Below are positions 50,284-58,870 of a stretch of DNA of 64,000 nt, piece after piece (within the stretch, counting starts at the first letter, position 1; the number at the start of each line of letters is the position of its first letter). The stretch is from Acidilobaceae archaeon (lineage in GTDB: Archaea > Thermoproteota > Thermoprotei_A > Sulfolobales > Acidilobaceae). The position numbers and the translations under genes are program-made. A model generated the notes under the pieces. It made no database searches, had not been told where the DNA came from, and worked only from the letters and a program-made list of their open reading frames with translations. The stretch covers positions 1-64,000 of the forward strand of contig JALTZJ010000026.1 of assembly GCA_027046245.1 (NCBI GenBank), in the 5' to 3' direction.

Positions 50284-51849
50284 ATGGAGGGTAGGGCGTT
50301 AATAGTAACGGCTCTCATAATCGGGTATAGCCTCTTAATGCTAGGCATAGGCTACGTGGCCTGGCGCCGCTTCAGAGGAACAATAGAGGATTACTACCTA
50401 GCCAGTAGGACCGTCGGCGGTTTCGTGCTGTTCCTGACCTTAGCCGCCACATATCACAGCGCATTCGCCTTCCTAACGAGCGTTGCGGTATATAGTAGTG
50501 CTGGTGTGAGCTTCTGGGTAGGCAGCATGCTATGGACTACACTGGCAGCAGTGGGCGGCTACTGGTTAGGTAAGCGCTTCTACAAGCTAGGCAAGGCCAA
50601 GGGCTTCATAACTCCCGCGGATCTCCTGGCGGACTTCTATAAGAGCGAGGCCGTGAGGGTAGTCAGTGCTATCTTGATGGCGTTATTCGTCATAGGCTAT
50701 ATGATGGTCCAGAGCATCGGTCTCGGCATAATACTTAGCATAGGAAGCGGAGGCGCGATAAGCTATGAAGCCGCCGCGGCCTTCTTCATGGCCGTAACAG
50801 TAATCTACCTAGTAATAGGCGGTAACAGAGCTGCCTTCTGGACCGACGCTCTTCAGGGAGTCTGGATGTATATAGGGATCTGGCTTGTAGGACTATTCGT
50901 ACTCTTCCGCTTCTTCGGCGGCCCCACAGGCCTCTTCAACCAAGTGCGAGAGGTAAACCCAGACCTGTTGATTCTACGCTGGCCCCCTGAACTACTGACA
51001 AGCTTCGTAGTAGTTTTCAGCCTCGGCATAGTCCTGCTGCCTCACCTATGGATGAGATACTACACCGCGGTGGACGAGAGGGCCCTGAAGATAGGGGCAG
51101 TGGGCATGGCGCTCTACGTGTCAAGCTACTACCTGCCAGCTATGATTGTAGGTCTAGCAGCTGCAGTGTTCAACGCCAAGGGGCTGGTGATAAACGGGGA
51201 AACAGTGCTTGAGCCCGGTTTCATACAGACCTTCATAGAACAGTACGGCACCAGGGACGCTGTAATGGCCGTAATGGTCTACACTCTAGTCCCCGCGGTG
51301 ATCGCAGGCCTGCTACTCGCAGGCGCCGCAAGCGCTGCAATGAGCACTCTAGACAGCCTGCTAGGCGCGACTAGCATGATCCTGACGAGAGACATATTCC
51401 AGAGATACATTTCACCGAGAGCCCCAGAACGTACACTAGTAATGGTAGCGAGGCTACTGGTAATAATTTGGGGCCTCATCGCCTACGTGCTGGCGGTGAC
51501 TAAGCCCGGCCTGATATTCAATATAGTAGCTGTGGCCGCCAGCGGCGGCCTCCAGTTCCTCCCAGCAGCGGTGCAAGCAGTATACCCGAGGTTTAAGGTG
51601 CTCAACGCTAAAGGAGTGATAGCAGGCGTGATAGCGGGAACACTAGTAACAGTGATGTTCACTAGTAACTTCAGGTCGCTCCCGATACTCTCAATCCTAG
51701 ACCAGGCGCTCCCCGCATACCACGCAGCGATAGCGGGAATGATAGGCCTAATAGTAAATGTGTTAGTAGCCGTAATGGTATCAGGACTTACTACAGGCGA
51801 GACTAGATCGGAGGAGTATACAGAGATACTAGAAGAGAAGAGTAAGTAA
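50284..51849 (+). CDS. Sodium/solute symporter family (SSS) transporter
   Basis: A 521-residue protein with about 13 helices. Family features are IGYVAWRRFRGTIEDYYLAS at the start, TLAATYHSAFAFL, GGNRAAFWTDALQGVWMYIG (about 180) and LLAGAASAAMSTLDSLLGA (about 345), which carries the SSS sodium-binding serine/threonine region. Closest in layout to monocarboxylate/acetate-type members; the substrate is not certain. Ends in a short Glu/Lys-rich tail. Confidence 0.88.
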   Translation: MEGRALIVTALIIGYSLLMLGIGYVAWRRFRGTIEDYYLASRTVGGFVLFLTLAATYHSAFAFLTSVAVYSSAGVSFWVGSMLWTTLAAVGGYWLGKRFYKLGKAKGFITPADLLADFYKSEAVRVVSAILMALFVIGYMMVQSIGLGIILSIGSGGAISYEAAAAFFMAVTVIYLVIGGNRAAFWTDALQGVWMYIGIWLVGLFVLFRFFGGPTGLFNQVREVNPDLLILRWPPELLTSFVVVFSLGIVLLPHLWMRYYTAVDERALKIGAVGMALYVSSYYLPAMIVGLAAAVFNAKGLVINGETVLEPGFIQTFIEQYGTRDAVMAVMVYTLVPAVIAGLLLAGAASAAMSTLDSLLGATSMILTRDIFQRYISPRAPERTLVMVARLLVIIWGLIAYVLAVTKPGLIFNIVAVAASGGLQFLPAAVQAVYPRFKVLNAKGVIAGVIAGTLVTVMFTSNFRSLPILSILDQALPAYHAAIAGMIGLIVNVLVAVMVSGLTTGETRSEEYTEILEEKSK

Positions 51850-51913
51850 CACTATGATACCCTCTACCTTTAAAATGCGACCTTGAATCAATATTTTTAA
51901 TTCACAGTAGCCG

Positions 51914-52867
51914 ATGAATACCGGCTCTATAGTGAGGGCCCGCCTACAACCTTCCTTATTACACCTTATTAGCGGGCTGTGCACTCCGTGGAGGCTACTG
52001 GGGAGGTGTGGAGGGACGGATCCCGGTCTCAGGGTGAGGCTCACCGGCGGCCTGATAGGCGCCTGGTTCGGCGGAGTCACGCTTCACATAGCAGGCATGC
52101 TCCTAGGCGCCGGGGCGAGCCTCGCCCTCACGGCGGCCGGGGCCCTCTTGGGCTTCCTTCTGGGCTACAAGCTCATGAATAGGATTTATAGGAGGCTTGA
52201 GGAGGCCGAGGCGAGCCTGGAGAAGGGGATCATAGTATATTACGAGTCTAGGGATGCCGAGGGCAGGATCCTCGACTTCGACTTCTACTCCTTCGACGAC
52301 CCGGAAGCCGAGCTAGTCTATGGCGACTCATCGGAAGAGGCATTGATAAACGTGTGGGGCCTCGCCTCTAGCCTTGCGCAGGCCATGAGCAAGAGACGTA
52401 TAGAGGTTGCAGTAGTGGTACTCGAGGATGGTGTACCAGTAGCTGTTTACCCCGAGACCGCGGGGATCGAGATAGACGATGAGGACGGCCAGGTCAGGGC
52501 CATAACGGGCGAGGGGGGCAGAATAACGGTTAACATAGACGTGAAGAGCTTCAGGGCGTTGGCAGCGAGCATTAAAGATGGGGAGCAGCTAGTAGTGAGG
52601 GACAGGGCAGCCCTTGAAGCCCTCTACAGCCTCGCGAAGGCTCTCAGCGAGGCCATTCACGGGAGCGACAACCCAATGAAGGTATACATAGCCTATAAGG
52701 CGATACGGGCCCTAGAGGAGAGAGGAGCCCTGAAGATAGAGCCCGAACTAAAGGCGCGCCTCCCACTCGAGGACGAGGAGACCAGGCGCAGGATACGGGA
52801 GCAGGTAGAAGAGGAGCTCGGCGTGGAGAAAGCGAAGGGAGTTAGCGAGGGTGAACGGGGGAGTTAG
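51914..52867 (+). CDS. Unrecognised protein with N-terminal hydrophobic hairpin
   Basis: The frame from ATG 51914 gives 317 residues. A TATA-like AATATTTTTAA at about 51889-51899 puts transcription near 51922, so GTG 51932 or GTG 52034 may be the true start. Two hydrophobic segments (LTGGLIGAWFGGVTLHIAG; LALTAAGALLGFLLGYKLM) lead into a soluble acidic domain with YRRLEEAEASLEKGIIVYYE, VVLEDGVPVAVYPETAGIEI and a C-terminal helix. No family is recognised. Gene end is within about 108 bases of cbiB. Confidence 0.5.
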   Translation: MNTGSIVRARLQPSLLHLISGLCTPWRLLGRCGGTDPGLRVRLTGGLIGAWFGGVTLHIAGMLLGAGASLALTAAGALLGFLLGYKLMNRIYRRLEEAEASLEKGIIVYYESRDAEGRILDFDFYSFDDPEAELVYGDSSEEALINVWGLASSLAQAMSKRRIEVAVVVLEDGVPVAVYPETAGIEIDDEDGQVRAITGEGGRITVNIDVKSFRALAASIKDGEQLVVRDRAALEALYSLAKALSEAIHGSDNPMKVYIAYKAIRALEERGALKIEPELKARLPLEDEETRRRIREQVEEELGVEKAKGVSEGERGS

Positions 52868-52974
52868 GCACGCCTCCCTGCCTCCCAGGAGACCCCCTCC
52901 TAGCAGCCGCCCCACTCATACTGCACCTCATCCTAGACAAGGCCTACCCCAGACATAAGGGCATACTCCTAGCC

Positions 52975-53817
52975 GTGCACCCCGTGCGGACAGGCTTCCT
53001 ACTCGCTAGGCGCCTAGCAGCAATAGCTCCCAGGAGCACGGCCTGGGGTGCTGCCACGTGGCTAGCCGTGGCCCTGCTACACCTAGCTCCGTGGATACCT
53101 TTCTTATGCATCCCAGGGGGCACCGCGTGGCTGCTGCCTGCACTGGCTGCACTGAAATTCTCTGCAGCACTAGAGCTACTCCACCAACACGCACAGGCAG
53201 CCGCTAAGCTACTAGAGGAGGAAGACATCGCTGGAGCCCGTAGGGAAGCAGGAGAAATCGTGAGAAGGCGCCTCGACCATGCACAGCCTGGAGCAGTGGC
53301 TAGCGCGGCCATAGAGAGCGTGGCGGAGAACCTGGTAGACGGCTACACAGGCCCCATCACATACTACCCCCTGCTAGGGCCCCTGGGAAGCCTCCTCTAC
53401 AGGATAGCGAACACGATGGACGCAGCCCTAGGATACAAGACGCCAGAGTACCGCAAGGTAGGAGCCTTCAGCGCCCACGTAGACACGATCCTTAACCTGG
53501 CGCCCTTCAGGCTCACGGCAGCCCTCATAGTGCTCCTCTCGCCAATAGTAGGCGGGTCGCCCAAGAAGGCTATGAAGGCTTGGCTAGCCTGGCGGAGTGC
53601 TACTCCAAGCATAAACGCCGGCCACACAATAGCTGCCATGGCTGGAGCACTCAACATCAGGCTCTGGAAGGAAGGAGTATACACTATTAACCCCGAAGGC
53701 AGGGAACCCAACGCCGAAGACGTCAAGAAGGCGATAAGACTCTCGAAAGCCGTAGCAGTAGCCTACCTAGTAATCACTATTGCAGTCGCGAGCACGATAA
53801 CCTGGGTAACCTCATAG
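52975..53817 (+). CDS. cbiB: Adenosylcobinamide-phosphate synthase CbiB
   Basis: A membrane enzyme attaching the aminopropanol arm to adenosylcobyric acid. From GTG 52975 it has 280 residues: RREAGEIVRRRLDHAQPGAV, ESVAENLVDGYTGPITYYPL, GYKTPEYRKVGAFSAHVDTI and AWRSATPSINAGHTIAAMAG, all family hallmarks. The same frame stays open back to about 52855 and reads LILHLILDKAYPRHKGILLA before HPVRTG, which looks like the missing CbiB N-terminus, but holds no ATG, GTG or TTG. Its 3' end overlaps convergent cobS by 55 bases. Confidence 0.88.
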   Translation: MHPVRTGFLLARRLAAIAPRSTAWGAATWLAVALLHLAPWIPFLCIPGGTAWLLPALAALKFSAALELLHQHAQAAAKLLEEEDIAGARREAGEIVRRRLDHAQPGAVASAAIESVAENLVDGYTGPITYYPLLGPLGSLLYRIANTMDAALGYKTPEYRKVGAFSAHVDTILNLAPFRLTAALIVLLSPIVGGSPKKAMKAWLAWRSATPSINAGHTIAAMAGALNIRLWKEGVYTINPEGREPNAEDVKKAIRLSKAVAVAYLVITIAVASTITWVTS

Positions 53818-54512
53818 ACTAGCCCGGCAGCGTCGCCGCTAGCCCTCCCAAGCCTCGAAGCAGAATCCCTCGACACAAGGAAAGCGGTCACCGGGGCAGC
53901 AATCATAGCAGTTAAAACCATCGGGTTGCCTGAGAGCAACGATAAACCAGTAGCCAGAGCCAAGGCTAGAATCGTTGAAACTAGCATCTTTCTAAGCCCC
54001 CCCGCGTGTGCCCTGAAAAACTCGCCCAGCCTCCGGCGCCCGGCCTCGGACGGCTCGGGGTGGAGTGCCAGGTATAGGTGAAGGCTCCAACCCGCTGCTA
54101 CGTAGCTCGAAGCAACTAGGGCCGGGTGGGGTTCTGATATGAGGAGGCCTAGCCTGGCAGCAACAAGTGTAGACACGGCGGCGAGCGCCATGCCGCCTCT
54201 ACGGGGATCCCTTAGTATCCGCTCTGCAGCCTCCCCACGGGCCCTAGCCAGCAAGGCTTCAGAGTAGTCAGCGAATCCGTCCAAGTGGAGCCCCCCGGTA
54301 GCTATTAAGTGGCTGGCTATGGCTGTGGCAGCGGCGACAGAGGGGAGAGCAGTCTGGAGTAGAAGCAAGTAGGGAGCAGTCACGGCTATCCCTACTACTA
54401 GACCGGCTAGTGGAGCCAGGTGTATGCTCCTAGCGGCGCCCTCTAAGCTGCCCCCGCCTAGGGGGAGGCTAGTAAGGAACGCTAGCAAATCCCTAAGGCC
54501 CATTAACGACAC
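53763..54512 (-). CDS. cobS: Adenosylcobinamide-GDP ribazoletransferase (cobalamin synthase)
   Basis: A 249-residue membrane enzyme joining the lower ligand to adenosylcobinamide-GDP. It has FLTSLPLGGGSLEGAARSIH at the N-terminus and the active-site segment TGGLHLDGFADYSEALLARA followed by ERILRDPRRGGMAL. Start overlaps the cobD stop by 20 bases. Last gene of the cob operon. Confidence 0.92.
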   Translation of the reverse strand: MSLMGLRDLLAFLTSLPLGGGSLEGAARSIHLAPLAGLVVGIAVTAPYLLLLQTALPSVAAATAIASHLIATGGLHLDGFADYSEALLARARGEAAERILRDPRRGGMALAAVSTLVAARLGLLISEPHPALVASSYVAAGWSLHLYLALHPEPSEAGRRRLGEFFRAHAGGLRKMLVSTILALALATGLSLLSGNPMVLTAMIAAPVTAFLVSRDSASRLGRASGDAAGLVYEVTQVIVLATAIVITR

Positions 54513-55557
54513 CTCTAAACGCGTCTACCAGGAGCCTATTCTCCCATGGGAGCCTTACGCTGACCCTGCTATACTCTGGGCCAAGCCCGTAGAAGCTGCT
54601 TGCATCCCTAACCCAGACCCCCCGGGTAGCAAGCATCCTCTGCATAACTGGATGCGGCATGCCGGGATGACGGACTAGGAGGAACACAGTGCTAGTGGGG
54701 TACACCTCTAGGCCGAGGGATGAGAGTTCTCTCACAATTCTGGGGGCTTCCCTGGCGGCAAGCCTGGCACCAGCACTCATGTACTCGCGGGCCTCGTCGA
54801 GAAGCTCCTGGGCTAGGCGCCTGTAGAAGCAGGACTCTACGCCGCCGATGGGCCAAGGCTGCCTAGCCGTGTCGAGTAGCTCCAGGAGGGGGCCCCAGCC
54901 TATTAGTGCTCCGAAGCGGAGGCCCGGCGTCGCTAACGACTTAGTAGGGCTCCATAGAACATAGCTCGACTCCCGCCTAGGCCTAAACCTCGGGGCTAGG
55001 CTCAGATCCTGGAACGCCACGTCTATTATCAGCGAGGAGCCCCTATCCTCTGTTAGATCCTCGAGGGCCCTGAGATACTCGTAGGAGAGGCTATAGCCCG
55101 TAGGATTATTCGGGCTAGACACGACTATCATGCTTCCGGGGTGAAGCAGCGGCTCTAGGCTCCAAGGCGGGGGAGGCTCTACTCTGCCCCGCGAGACCAT
55201 GAACTTTACTCTATAGAGCCTGGTAGGCCCCCATACCCGGGACTGTATACCGTGATCGCCGAACGTAGGCTCAAGGAATACTATTGAGGGAGGCTTAGCC
55301 GCTAGGGGTAGCAAAGCCAGGATGTCGCTAGACCCGTTAGCAACGTACGCATCTAAATCAGTGTAGCCCGACAGGGTGAGGGCAGCTCTCCGCTCTTCCT
55401 CAAGCCCTGGCGACGGGTACCGAGAGTAGACGCCTTCCTCTATACACGAGGCTAGTAGATCCCTAAGCCACGGTGGATGGGGGAGAGGGTTCCTGGGTAC
55501 GCTGAAATCTATCGTGCCCCGCGGCGCCCCGCCCCCGTGGCTCCTAGCTACCGGCAC
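54493..55557 (-). CDS. cobD: PLP-dependent threonine-phosphate decarboxylase-like protein (CobD/CobC)
   Basis: A 354-residue fold-type I PLP enzyme. It shows DFSVPRNPLPHPPWL at the start, NGSSDILALL, SSPNNPTGYSLSYEYLRA, LIIDVAFQDL and the PLP lysine in LWSPTKSLATPGLRFGALIG. The nearest relatives include histidinol-phosphate aminotransferase, but its place in the cob operon points to production of the (R)-1-aminopropan-2-ol phosphate arm. It overlaps cobY by 10 bases. Confidence 0.85.
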   Translation of the reverse strand: MPVARSHGGGAPRGTIDFSVPRNPLPHPPWLRDLLASCIEEGVYSRYPSPGLEEERRAALTLSGYTDLDAYVANGSSDILALLPLAAKPPSIVFLEPTFGDHGIQSRVWGPTRLYRVKFMVSRGRVEPPPPWSLEPLLHPGSMIVVSSPNNPTGYSLSYEYLRALEDLTEDRGSSLIIDVAFQDLSLAPRFRPRRESSYVLWSPTKSLATPGLRFGALIGWGPLLELLDTARQPWPIGGVESCFYRRLAQELLDEAREYMSAGARLAAREAPRIVRELSSLGLEVYPTSTVFLLVRHPGMPHPVMQRMLATRGVWVRDASSFYGLGPEYSRVSVRLPWENRLLVDAFRGVVNGP

Positions 55558-56048
55558 CTCTTCTCAGCCTCCTCCAAGTCACTCCGGGTGTTTACATTCA
55601 CTATGCCGCAGCCCGCGTCTACGCTGCTCCACTTCCACCCGCGGCCCCTGAGCAGAGAGACTCCGAGGGGCTCCCCCTGGCATGTCAGGGTGACTACATC
55701 GCTATCCCCAGGCGCCTTCAGAAGCGCATCTATATGGCGCTCTTCTAGCCCTACTAGGTCGGCGGGCGCGACTATGAGGGGGCGCCATGCAATGGTAGAC
55801 GCTGCTATCCTGAGGTCTTCAGGGTAGCCGGCACCAGGGGTGTGGATGCAAAGGCGGGGGCCGCAATAGCCTAGGAGGTCCTCTGGGCTCTTGGGGCTCA
55901 ATGCCAGCACCACTACCCTAGAGAGGTGCTCCAACGCGGCCAGTACGTGCTCGATCAACGGCTTCCCGCATACAGATAGCAGCGGCTTAGGAGCGCCCCC
56001 CATCCTGGTGGCGGCGCCTCCAGCCATCACTAGTGCTGCCGCCTCCAA
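55548..56048 (-). CDS. cobY: GTP:adenosylcobinamide-phosphate guanylyltransferase CobY
   Basis: A 166-residue nucleotidyltransferase. It has ALVMAGGAATRMGGAPKPLL, VVVLALSPKSPEDL, LIVAPADLVGLEERHIDALL and the family ending GCGIVNVNTRSDLEEAEK. CobY replaces the CobU guanylyltransferase in archaea. It overlaps the preceding cbiZ-cobZ gene by 19 bases. Confidence 0.93.
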   Translation of the reverse strand: MEAAALVMAGGAATRMGGAPKPLLSVCGKPLIEHVLAALEHLSRVVVLALSPKSPEDLLGYCGPRLCIHTPGAGYPEDLRIAASTIAWRPLIVAPADLVGLEERHIDALLKAPGDSDVVTLTCQGEPLGVSLLRGRGWKWSSVDAGCGIVNVNTRSDLEEAEKRCR

Positions 56049-57115
56049 GTCAAGCCCCCCACAATGCCGTCGAGCAACCTGCTATAGGCTCCCCCTAGGA
56101 GCCCAGCAGCAGCATCGTCAAGCATCGGGGGGAGCCCGGCTATCTCAAGGCTCAGAACCTTCTTCCTCCTGTCTAGCCAGTAAGCAGCCAGGAGACCTCT
56201 CCACCCATTGATATACAAGGCTATCATGGAGCCTATCAACTCGTCCGCTATGAGCCCTCTAGGATCGCCAGTGTACTCTCTAAGGGAGGCCTTGAGATAG
56301 TCGTGGGCGCCGCGGGCTGCAGCCAGCAACGCCCACACATTTGGATCGCCGAGAGCCTGCTCCAGGATCTCTCTCAGCATCCCGGCGAACTCGCCTGCCT
56401 CAACGCCAGGCACCGGGGCGGAGGAGTATGCCCTTACTGCGTCAGCTACTAGGGAGTCGAGTCCCACACCTAGCAGCCCCCAGAGCCTCTCCTCTAAACT
56501 CCTCTCGTCCCCCTCCAAGACTAACCTGTAGACTAGCTCGGCCGCCTCGCCTCCGTGGACAGTCCCAGCGCCGCTCCAGGGTAGAAGCCCGTCTCCCTCA
56601 AGAGGCGCTGCGACCGCTATTGCATCGCTCACAGTGCCCAGAGGAGGCCCTGCGTCTCCACACCATAATCCTAGGTCGCGTGCTGCTACGGTCTTGGCCT
56701 CTGCAACGGTCCTGAGCAGGTCTAGAAGGCCGGCCTCAGTCAGGGGCCTCCTGACTACCGCCACTACATTAATAGTTGAGAGCCTAGGAGCCTCGAATCT
56801 CTCGCCACCAATACACGAGGGGCTGGACAAGCCTACAGTTACAGCTGCAAAGGCCTCTTCACCCCAAGCAGACCTAGCCTTTGATGGGTCTACAGCGGTG
56901 AGCAGCGTTACTGCACGGTTCTTTTCGAGGCCTAGCTCTTCCAGAGCCTTACTAGCCTCCCTCCAGGGATCGCCGCCCTCGCTCCTAGCTACTACAATGT
57001 AGCGGGCCCGCCTCAGGCCGCCATCGACTCCTGTGCTGGCTACAAGCCACTCGCCACCCAGATCTACTATCAGGGCTCCACTGCTCTTCTCAATCCTCGG
57101 AGGCCATGCCGCCAC
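56030..57115 (-). CDS. cbiZ-cobZ: CbiZ-CobZ fusion: adenosylcobinamide amidohydrolase and alpha-ribazole-phosphate phosphatase
   Basis: A 361-residue two-domain protein. The N-terminal domain (about 1-200) matches CbiZ: VASTGVDGGLRRARYIVVAR, AVTVGLSSPSC, LSTINVVAVVRRPLTEAGLL and VAEAKTVAARDLGLWCGDAG. CbiZ opens imported cobinamides for re-arming. The C-terminal domain (about 235-361) matches CobZ, the PgpA-like phosphatase: GDPNVWALLAAARGAHDY, ADELIGSMIALYINGWRGLL, FDRRKK-like LDRRKKV and PPMLDDAAAGLLGG. Start overlaps the cobT stop by 26 bases. Confidence 0.88.
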   Translation of the reverse strand: MAAWPPRIEKSSGALIVDLGGEWLVASTGVDGGLRRARYIVVARSEGGDPWREASKALEELGLEKNRAVTLLTAVDPSKARSAWGEEAFAAVTVGLSSPSCIGGERFEAPRLSTINVVAVVRRPLTEAGLLDLLRTVAEAKTVAARDLGLWCGDAGPPLGTVSDAIAVAAPLEGDGLLPWSGAGTVHGGEAAELVYRLVLEGDERSLEERLWGLLGVGLDSLVADAVRAYSSAPVPGVEAGEFAGMLREILEQALGDPNVWALLAAARGAHDYLKASLREYTGDPRGLIADELIGSMIALYINGWRGLLAAYWLDRRKKVLSLEIAGLPPMLDDAAAGLLGGAYSRLLDGIVGGLTWRRQH

Positions 57116-58148
57116 TAGCTAGCACCTCGTATTCCTCGTAGATTAACCGCTTGGCCTCCTCGACCCCCAGCAGGGCCGCCGCTAGGTAGAGGGCTCCCCC
57201 GGCTCCAACGCCCTCCTTTACATAGCCCTCCTCATACATCCTGAGGCCCCTTCTAGGGGCGTCGGCGAAGCTCATCTTTGCATAGGCGAGGCCCGCCCCA
57301 AGCTCGGCAGCTATCCTCTCGATGCCTGCACCGCGGTCAGCGACTATCCAGGGGGTAGTCGCGATCATTATTCTACCCTCATAGCCTAGCCGCCTCAGAA
57401 TAGCTAGTGGAGCCCCCATCTGGGTGCCCCCAGCCAGCACCACGGGAACTCCCTTCTCCAAGGCGCCAGCAGCTGAGCCAGCTATCACCACATGAACAGG
57501 ATCCCCTACCTCGTCGAGAACGCAGAACACGTCGTCCCCGCAGTGAGCAGCTCTACCGAGAGCCGCATCGACCACGCGGCGTTTAAGCTCCTTCGGGTTC
57601 TCCGCAGAGCTAGAACTAACAAGTTCCACGCCCGGTATGCCGAGGGCAGTCATTATGGCTGCAGCAGTCGTGGTACCTCCGGGTATGGTCTCACCAAGCA
57701 CTAACCCACCGCCGCCGGCTAGCCATCTACCGAGGAGGCGGGCCTCCTCGAATATCGCCTTAGACGAGCCTCCAAGGCCTGGCTCCAAGTCTATCCTGCC
57801 ACCGGGCCTAGCGGAGGGCAGCCTGGCATGGGACACTTTCAAAGGATACGAGAGGCCCGAGTCTACAACAAGGAGCGACACGGGGATCCTAGGAAGAAGG
57901 GCGCGAGATATCACGGCTGGCGTGGGGAGGCCCTCGGGACTCACAGGGACGACATTAAGGCTTAGGGGCTTCCCAGCTACTAGGTACTCAAGGTCTAGCG
58001 TGGGAGTCCAGAGCGTGGCCTCCGGGCTCGGACCAGCAATGCTTATCCCAGGGATCGTAGAGACCCGGGTAGAGCCCCCGAATACAGAGAACACCCTGAC
58101 CTCGCCGGGCTCCACCACAGGGCCTCTAACTAGGGATACCCCCTCCAC
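57090..58148 (-). CDS. cobT: Nicotinate-nucleotide-dimethylbenzimidazole phosphoribosyltransferase CobT (archaeal type)
   Basis: A 352-residue protein activating the lower-ligand base. It has PGISIAGPSPEATLWTPTLD, LVLGETIPGGTTTAAAIMTA, VVLAGGTQMGAPLAILRRLG and RIMIATTPWIVADRGAG, the pattern of the archaeal CobT group. First gene of the overlapping cobT/cbiZ-cobZ/cobY/cobD/cobS operon. Confidence 0.9.
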   Translation of the reverse strand: MEGVSLVRGPVVEPGEVRVFSVFGGSTRVSTIPGISIAGPSPEATLWTPTLDLEYLVAGKPLSLNVVPVSPEGLPTPAVISRALLPRIPVSLLVVDSGLSYPLKVSHARLPSARPGGRIDLEPGLGGSSKAIFEEARLLGRWLAGGGGLVLGETIPGGTTTAAAIMTALGIPGVELVSSSSAENPKELKRRVVDAALGRAAHCGDDVFCVLDEVGDPVHVVIAGSAAGALEKGVPVVLAGGTQMGAPLAILRRLGYEGRIMIATTPWIVADRGAGIERIAAELGAGLAYAKMSFADAPRRGLRMYEEGYVKEGVGAGGALYLAAALLGVEEAKRLIYEEYEVLASGGMASED

Positions 58149-58295
58149 TCAACCCACCGGCACCACACTACCAACACCGAGAACACTTAACCTCGGAAAG
58201 AATAAGAAGTGGGGACAAATTATCTCAGGTGAAAAAGACTTGGATGTTGTGAAACTGTGGAAGCTCCCCGAGGTTTACGGGCCTCACCGCCGCTA

Positions 58296-58844
58296 TCACT
58301 GGCCCTCCTCTACGGGCACAAGCTCGTATGTAAGGTAGCCCTCGGGCTCCCTCTTGACTACCTCTAGCCTAACCTTCATGCCGACTCTGAGTTTCCCAGG
58401 GTCGCTTTCTCTGACCCAGGCCAGCACGTTGACGCCGTTGGGGAACCTGGCTATTCCGACGGTGTAGTCATTGTAGTGGCTGAAGCTGTAGGGCTTCGTG
58501 TATATCACGGTCCAGGTTAGCAGCTCGCCTTCCCGGGGCATCTCTATCCATTCCACCTCGCTCCCGGGGGCGTCGGGGCAGTCAACCTGGGGCGGGAAGT
58601 ATATGGTGCCGGTTTCCTTGCAGCGAGTGGCTAGTACCTTCCCCTCGGAGAGTGCCTCGAAGAACTTGCGTATCCTCTCCACGCTTATAGTGAACCTTAG
58701 CGTTAGCTCCCTCTGGTCTAGCCAGAGGGCGGCTCCGCTCTTCTGGTCGAAGACTAGCGGCACTCCCACACTCTGCTTCATGGTCTCCGCGAAGCCTATC
58801 ATCTGCTTGAAGAACTCCTCTATCTGCTCCCTCTGGCTCACCAT
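58296..58844 (-). CDS. DUF35 OB-fold protein partner of thiolase
   Basis: A 182-residue protein. The N-terminal helices (FKQMIGFAETMKQSVGVPLV) precede a metal-binding-like segment ATRCKETGTIYFPPQVDCPD, in which only two cysteines remain of the usual rubredoxin-like four, and an OB fold with LLTWTVIYTKPYSFSHYNDY. DUF35 proteins bind thiolases and help channel acyl-CoA in the archaeal HMG-CoA pathway. It lies 26 bases after the thiolase gene in the same operon. Confidence 0.85.
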   Translation of the reverse strand: MVSQREQIEEFFKQMIGFAETMKQSVGVPLVFDQKSGAALWLDQRELTLRFTISVERIRKFFEALSEGKVLATRCKETGTIYFPPQVDCPDAPGSEVEWIEMPREGELLTWTVIYTKPYSFSHYNDYTVGIARFPNGVNVLAWVRESDPGKLRVGMKVRLEVVKREPEGYLTYELVPVEEGQ

Positions 58845-58870
58845 TCCTCACCCCCACTTAAACACCGGAG

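Noticed and set aside
52944-53312. Minus-strand open frame opposite cbiB
   Set aside because: It is a shadow of the cbiB coding sequence with no recognisable motif.
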